From the NCBI RefSeq assembly GCF_000143415.4, contig NW_003314280.1:1113938-1177937 (forward strand): a DNA stretch of 64,000 bases, given 5' to 3'. Positions 59,901 through 64,000 of this stretch are shown here, piece by piece. The position numbers and the translations under genes were made by a program. A model generated the notes under the pieces. It was not told where the DNA came from and did not search any database. It worked only from the letters and a program-made list of their open reading frames with translations. The DNA comes from Selaginella moellendorffii (lineage: Eukaryota > Streptophyta > Lycopodiopsida > Selaginellales > Selaginellaceae). Position 1 is the first letter of the stretch, and every line of letters begins with the position of its first letter.

Positions 59901-60281
59901 TGATGACTCATATTTTCTAACGTTTTGATTATTCTTTGAGACGCAAGTTTCTTGTCAAGCTTTCCAGAAGGTATTTCGATTTCTCTGTTCCATTTGAGAG
60001 CAAAGATGCATCAAGCCAATGTTCTTCCCCATCCCGTCCACAAAGACACCAGCATATGCTCATTTTTTCTGTACGGTGGCATCTTGTGCCATGCATCCGA
60101 AAGTGCCATTCTGTGGAATTGACCAAACTTTTTTCCAGCTCTAGAATGCCCCAAATAATCAAAACTTCTTCATTAAAACCATCAATGCAGAGATTTTGAG
60201 AAAATGTGAGTCATCAAAAACCATGATCCAACTCTAACACAAAGGCTCTCCAGCATTTCCCAAAAGGCAAAGAGAATTTGT
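59901..60281 (-). repeat. Inverted, diverged copy of the segment near 49110-49300
   Basis: Read on the minus strand, atgcatggcacaagatgcc and gtgtctttgtggacgggatggggaag match the plus strand at about 49137-49160 and 49238-49262. The order relative to a tRNA-Val sequence upstream is the same in both places, so an inverted duplication is likely. No intact gene is seen. Confidence 0.6.
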
Positions 60282-60345
60282 TGGTTCCAGCGAGTTTCGC
60301 ACTTGCGACCTTTTGCGTGTAAAGCAAACGACTACAAAGTATTCC
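60282..60345 (-). pseudogene. tRNA-Val relic 2
   Basis: The minus strand has CGTTTGCTTTACACGCAAAA, the complete anticodon arm of tRNA-Val(UAC), and ends CTCGCTGGAACCA like the intact gene at 48692. The 5' acceptor strand is lost, the D-arm is deleted down to GTAGT, and the T-arm has substitutions (GCAAGTGCG for GCGAGTTCG). Not functional. Confidence 0.8.
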
Positions 60346-60392
60346 CGGGCATTTGCTCATCTCCAACCTGCTATAAACCATTAAACTGATTG

Positions 60393-60860
60393 TTAAGGCT
60401 TCCAAAAGGTTCCATTGTCCGGTGATGAGGCGGTTGCAATGCACGCTTGAATCTCAATTGCTGTCTTTGGAGTTGCAAGTGAGTAAATTTTCTTGGTTTC
60501 AGCAGCCACGAATTCCACGAGTTGCAACGTGGATGGTCCAGCATTCTCTGGAAGAGGTGTCGACAGCTTCTTGGTCTCCATCCTGTGATAGTAACCCGAG
60601 ACAGCTCACCACATCTCTCCATCAAAGATTCCCCAGTGATCCTCCCTTGGACTAGCAATCCGGAGAGTTATGACGGATCGAAGACGTTTGATCGCAGAGA
60701 TCTGTGCTCTCCGCAGTTTCGCAGAGCAGCCGTGAATGCGTCTCTTTCCTGCAAATCTTCGCTGGATGGAACGATGCGGCCATCGCCATGGAGTTCTCAA
60801 CAGAAAATACTACCTACGTCAAAAACCCAGAAGCTTGCTTTGTCTTTCACATGCTCAAAC
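60393..60860 (-). other. Exon-like stretches, unrecognised
   Basis: A frame beginning METKKLSTPLPENAGPSTLQ and continuing FVAAETKKIYSLATPKTAIE (60581-60396) is preceded by a cag acceptor. Upstream are DGRIVPSSEDLQERDAFTAA (about 60775) and LIEFEHVKDKASFWVFDVG (about 60855). These look like consecutive exons of one minus-strand gene, but stops fall between some of them and no family is recognised. Confidence 0.3.
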
Positions 60861-60895
60861 TCAATCAGCTGAGAGCGAAATGATCAGATGGAATT

Positions 60896-61216
60896 TTAAT
60901 AGTGATGCTTGAGAAGGGTTGTCACAGCTTGCTTGTGCCTATGCATCCCAAGGAACCACCTTAACCCAAGCCAGACTCTCGTATAGACATCCAGAGGCAA
61001 GCTCGATTTCCACGCAGGCATAGCCTTGTCCAAAGCCCAGATTACCAGCGCCTCCTTTCCAATCGCACTTTGATTGTCTCCAGTCTGATCTTGGGCGTTT
61101 GGCTCCGGCAGTGAGAGATGATCTCCAACATCCTTTTGCAGCGATGGATCTTGCTCTCTTACCTCGTGTAGCATGGCGCAAATCATGCCTGTGGCTCGTG
61201 CAGTGCCCTTGTCCAT
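60896..61216 (-). CDS. Unrecognised protein, member 2 of the family at 49616
   Basis: A 106-codon frame from MDKGTARATGMICAMLHEVR to LLKHHY. The central part GKEALVIWALDKAMPAWKSS and VYTRVWLGLRWFLGMHRH parallels the C-terminal part of the 49616 protein (VIWAFNMGLPF..., YLRIWIQLGWYVG). Further 5' exons would be expected from that paralogue but would run into the xylosyltransferase gene, whose stop lies 43 bases upstream of this ATG, so this is either a short derivative or a pseudogene. A decayed copy is at 51000-51300. Function unknown. Confidence 0.45.
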   Translation of the reverse strand: MDKGTARATGMICAMLHEVREQDPSLQKDVGDHLSLPEPNAQDQTGDNQSAIGKEALVIWALDKAMPAWKSSLPLDVYTRVWLGLRWFLGMHRHKQAVTTLLKHHY

Positions 61217-61258
61217 GGATGATTTGCCCTTAGAACCCTTAAAACTTAGATTTTTGTA

Positions 61259-62494
61259 TCAGGAACTATCGAGATTGACCGTCTCCGTTGTCCCGAGATG
61301 TTTGTGACGGAGCCCATACCTCGCGAGCACCTGATTATCACCGAAGTTTAGAGCTCTCTCCATTCCCACCCGGCATTTCTCTTCGGGGTACGCCGGATCC
61401 TTCCCGCACGGCTTGCATCCCACAAAATGCGTCACAAAGGGCCAGCGCTCGTCTCCAGGCCCGGGCTGGTTCTTCTCCATGATCTCCTCGTATCGATCCA
61501 CCAGCGCCACCCAGTAGCCATGCAAGTAATACGAGTTCTCCAAGAACACGCGCTCTCCCCACATCTGCTGGTTATTCCGGAGCAGAAAGACGAGGGCGGA
61601 CTGATCGTCGGCCTCAAAGACCGGACGATTCCGGAGATTCTGGGACAGAATTTCACCGGCCTTGATCCTGACCGTCCCTTTTGGCCCCATTGGCGCCCAA
61701 GCGTTCAGAAGGTCGAGCGACCACTGGCAATTCCGGATGAAAAAGCTGCCCGTGTTTAGGCCCAACCAGCTGCCCGTGACGTACACCTCAGAGGCCCATC
61801 CGTGCAGCACAAGATTGTGGCCAGCGTACTTGGCCAGGGGTATCTCGAAGGCCATGTCTGTGACGACGGCATCGCTGTCGAGCCACCACAGCCATTCGAT
61901 CTCCGGGCGCGCGAGCATCAGACGGCGGAGAACCGGCAGCTTGGCCCAAAACCCCGTGAGCTGGTCGTCCATGGTGGCGGTGTTGTAGAACACCTCGATT
62001 TCGTGGAGCCGTGCGTAGTCCATCTTGTTCTTGAGCGATCGCAGCAGGAAATTGTCGCCGGTGGGGTTGTCGCAGGGATTGGGCTGCGATCCAGTGACCA
62101 TGAGGAGCTTTGTGGGCCGCGATTGGATCGATTTGGACCTCTGCTCGTCCCAGTCGCTGATCTTTGGACCCAATCTGTAAGGATGCTGCTCGATCTTTGC
62201 CTCGATCGATTGGGAAGCTATTATAGAGTGATCCACACCAGGGAGCGACGGAATGATCGATTGATCACCGCGAATTGCTCGACTAGAGTGATCCAAACCG
62301 CGGAGAACGCGCCTCTGGATTTCGTGGAAATCCTTCTGAGGCGTGCCGAATTCGCCCGCTCCGATCGATCCTCGCAGCACCAGGATCGTCAGGACCCCGC
62401 ACACCACCGTGATCTTGAGTTTGTTGATCGCCTTCCTCGTCGCCTGGCTCCTCAAGCAAATCCTCTTGAAAAACAGGGGACTGGAGCTCGCCAT
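61259..62494 (-). CDS. GT34 glycosyltransferase, xyloglucan xylosyltransferase (XXT) type
   Basis: An intronless frame of 411 residues from the ATG at 62494 (MASSSPLFFKRICLRSQATR). A single membrane anchor (LKITVVCGVLTILVLRGSIG) marks a type II Golgi protein, followed by a stem of about 100 residues. Catalytic domain: RPTKLLMVTGSQPNPCDNPT, GDNFLLRSLKNKMDYARLHE, YNTATMDDQLTGFWAKLPVL and the DxD metal/UDP-xylose motif in EWLWWLDSDAVVTDM. Further conserved blocks are LHGWASEVYVTGSWLGLNTG, FIRNCQWSLDLLNAWAPMGP, ADDQSALVFLLRNN, YLHGYWVALVDRYEEIMEK and PFVTHFVGCKPCG. It adds xylose to the glucan backbone of xyloglucan (family knowledge). It is shorter than Arabidopsis XXT1/2 (about 460), mainly in the stem. 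The upstream extension of the frame lacks an anchor-like start and was not used. Confidence 0.93.
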   Translation of the reverse strand: MASSSPLFFKRICLRSQATRKAINKLKITVVCGVLTILVLRGSIGAGEFGTPQKDFHEIQRRVLRGLDHSSRAIRGDQSIIPSLPGVDHSIIASQSIEAKIEQHPYRLGPKISDWDEQRSKSIQSRPTKLLMVTGSQPNPCDNPTGDNFLLRSLKNKMDYARLHEIEVFYNTATMDDQLTGFWAKLPVLRRLMLARPEIEWLWWLDSDAVVTDMAFEIPLAKYAGHNLVLHGWASEVYVTGSWLGLNTGSFFIRNCQWSLDLLNAWAPMGPKGTVRIKAGEILSQNLRNRPVFEADDQSALVFLLRNNQQMWGERVFLENSYYLHGYWVALVDRYEEIMEKNQPGPGDERWPFVTHFVGCKPCGKDPAYPEEKCRVGMERALNFGDNQVLARYGLRHKHLGTTETVNLDSS

Positions 62495-62935
62495 GATCTC
62501 CGCTGCGATGATCGTCAATGCCGGGGAAAAAATGGTGTTTAAATCGCGCGAGCGTGCTGCCAAGTCCACGCGAGTGTGGATCCCCATCCATGGAGAAGAG
62601 GATGGACCACAGGGCAATTGAAAGCTTCTCCTGACCGATCGAGTGGGTTGTCTCGATTGATCACTCTCATAGTGACGACAACCTACAGTCTTTTCTTGAC
62701 TCTTTTCCCCGTGTTCTCTTCTCCTCTCTGCGACCCAGTCCATAGTTCTCGAATCCCTGCCAGGAACGTCAAGCGTAGATCCCACGACAAAGCAAAGCTC
62801 CCACTCTTTGGAAGAAGAATCTCTGTAATAACTCGTTCTCAAGGTCTCTAGAAAAATCCGAGAAGACTGTGCTTCCATCAGTTCGACCACTGTTATTCTC
62901 AGGAATGGCATTAGTTACATACAAACCAATCCATA
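62495..62935. other. Intergenic, no gene seen
   Basis: Promoter and 5' leader of the XXT gene on its left side and 3' flank of the receptor kinase on its right. No exon or RNA gene is visible. Confidence 0.5.
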
Positions 62936-64000
62936 TCACCTTCCCTCGAGGAGATCCTCGGACATGGTCGGCCCGCGCTGCGCGTCTTCGCCTTCGTCCA
63001 GCGCTGCCAAGCCTGAGAAGGGGCCCGAGGAGAAGAAGGACGACGTACCATCCGACTCAAACGTTGCCGACGTCTGCCGGGTGTTGTGGTTGTTCCAGCT
63101 CGTCGCAAACGTCCCGTCCGACATGCTCGGGGACACCGGGGTCTCCACCGTCATGTTTTCCCTCTCGCCGCTGTGCGTGTACTCGTTGCTGTGCTGCACC
63201 ATCTTGAGAGACTGGACCACTTCGCCCATCGTTGGTCTCTGGTTCGCTTCCGGGGCGACGCAAGCAGCAGCTACCGCAGCAACTTGTGCGAAGTCCTCCC
63301 GCGGGTACTGGCCGTTTAGTCGGGGATCTGCGAGCTCGTAGATGCGATCGACATCCTTGAGCACAGGCCGTGCCTGAGAATGATCGTTAGCACTAAAAGT
63401 AAAAGCGAAAACCATGCACTTTCTTACCCAGGTGACTAGATTCTCTTGGCCGGTAGGCTGTGCCATGTCCACGGGCTTTCTCCCGGAGAGCAACTCAAGC
63501 AAGACTACGCCATAGCTGTAGACGTCGCTTTTCACAAGTAAGTGTCCAGTCATCGCGTACTCTGGAGCAACATATCTGTGCAAAGAAACATCAGTAGTAG
63601 CGAATACGAAAAAGAGATTCCTACCCAAAAGTTCCCATGACCCGGGTCGAGACGTAGCTTGTTTGTCCTTCCGGAGCCTGCTTGGCAAGACCAAAATCGG
63701 CAACTTTCGCTTGGAAGTTGTCTTCCAATAATATGTTTGAAGCCTTGAAATCCCTGTGAATAACGCAAGGTTGACAGTCTTCATGTAGATACGCCAGCCC
63801 TCTCGCTGCACCGATTGCGATTTTCATTCGTGTATCCCAGTCTAGCGGGTTGTTTGCACCAAGTCGTCCTGAGAGTAATGTTAGCACAATATAGATCTTG
63901 CAAGCACGAAATCCATACCGTGAAGCCACGACTCCAAACTTCCATTAGGAACAAGTTCGTAGCAGAGAAGATGCTGTGAGGAATCCCGGCTACTGAAAAA
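62936..64000 (-). CDS. ALE2-like receptor-like serine/threonine kinase, 3' part; continues beyond the right edge
   Basis: Four or so exons of the kinase domain. Seen: [40 protein letters not shown] and [20 protein letters not shown] (catalytic HRD and DFG), [58 protein letters not shown] and [15 protein letters not shown] Ser/Thr-rich C-terminal tail of about 90 residues follows; TGA at 62938-62936. The [12 protein letters not shown] form and the DMxQPxGxENLVTW block are typical of the ALE2/PERK-related RLK group, in which Arabidopsis ALE2 acts in epidermis and cuticle formation (family knowledge). The extracellular part, which would define it, is outside the window. Confidence 0.88.

Overview
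The window reads as nuclear DNA of a land plant with a compact genome. The best guess is a lycophyte such as Selaginella (inference). The evidence is the gene set: a plant PPR protein, an RBOH NADPH oxidase, AG-peptides, a trihelix factor, PI4K-beta with a plant-type charged repeat region, a DUR3 urea symporter, NPF, PLD-alpha, a GT34 xyloglucan xylosyltransferase and an ALE2-like receptor kinase. Introns are very short, often 46-100 bp with GT..AG ends, and gene spacing is tight. No bacterial features (operons, Shine-Dalgarno sites, CRISPR) are seen. The sequence alone does not prove the species.

Layout. 1-809: the 5' part of a PPR gene on the minus strand, running off the left edge. 2.1-4.3 kb: a lysine-rich low-complexity protein and a trihelix transcription factor. 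4.5-6.6 kb: four tiny arabinogalactan-peptide genes arranged as two divergent pairs. 7.4-11.8 kb: an RBOH oxidase. 13.15 kb: tRNA-Leu(CAG). 14.1-27.1 kb: four minus-strand genes packed head to tail with 85-246 bp between coding regions (THO1, FAM91, a plastid-type MATE transporter, PI4K-beta). 28.0-29.5 kb: an intronless aspartic protease.

29.8-40.2 kb is a duplication zone. Three apparently intact MTHFSD/COG0212 genes (5-formyl-THF cyclo-ligase-like domain plus a C-terminal RRM-like domain) lie with two truncated relics. Two of the genes are head to head with only 48 bp between their start codons. A unit [MTHFSD - zinc-finger gene - DUR3] was duplicated in tandem. The left copy lost the last exon of the zinc-finger gene and nearly all of DUR3, and the right copy lost most of MTHFSD. 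40.2-45.4 kb: an NPF transporter sits between two direct repeats of about 0.6 kb that carry the DUR3 tail and the 3' end of a receptor-kinase gene. The complete receptor kinase follows the second repeat. 45.6-48.3 kb: PLD-alpha.

48.7-61.3 kb is repeat-rich. It holds an intact tRNA-Val(UAC), two tRNA-Val relics, copies of an unrecognised protein family in both orientations, a probable Ku80 C-terminal relic, and an almost intact Ty3/gypsy LTR retrotransposon (52,913-57,922) with 174-bp LTRs that differ at two positions. Its gag and pol overlap in the -1 frame. The overlap holds a GGGAAAC slippery heptamer in register with gag, a 6-nt spacer and a predicted H-type pseudoknot. This is the most striking signal in the window. 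61.3-64.0 kb: a GT34 xylosyltransferase and the 3' part of an ALE2-like receptor kinase that leaves the right edge.
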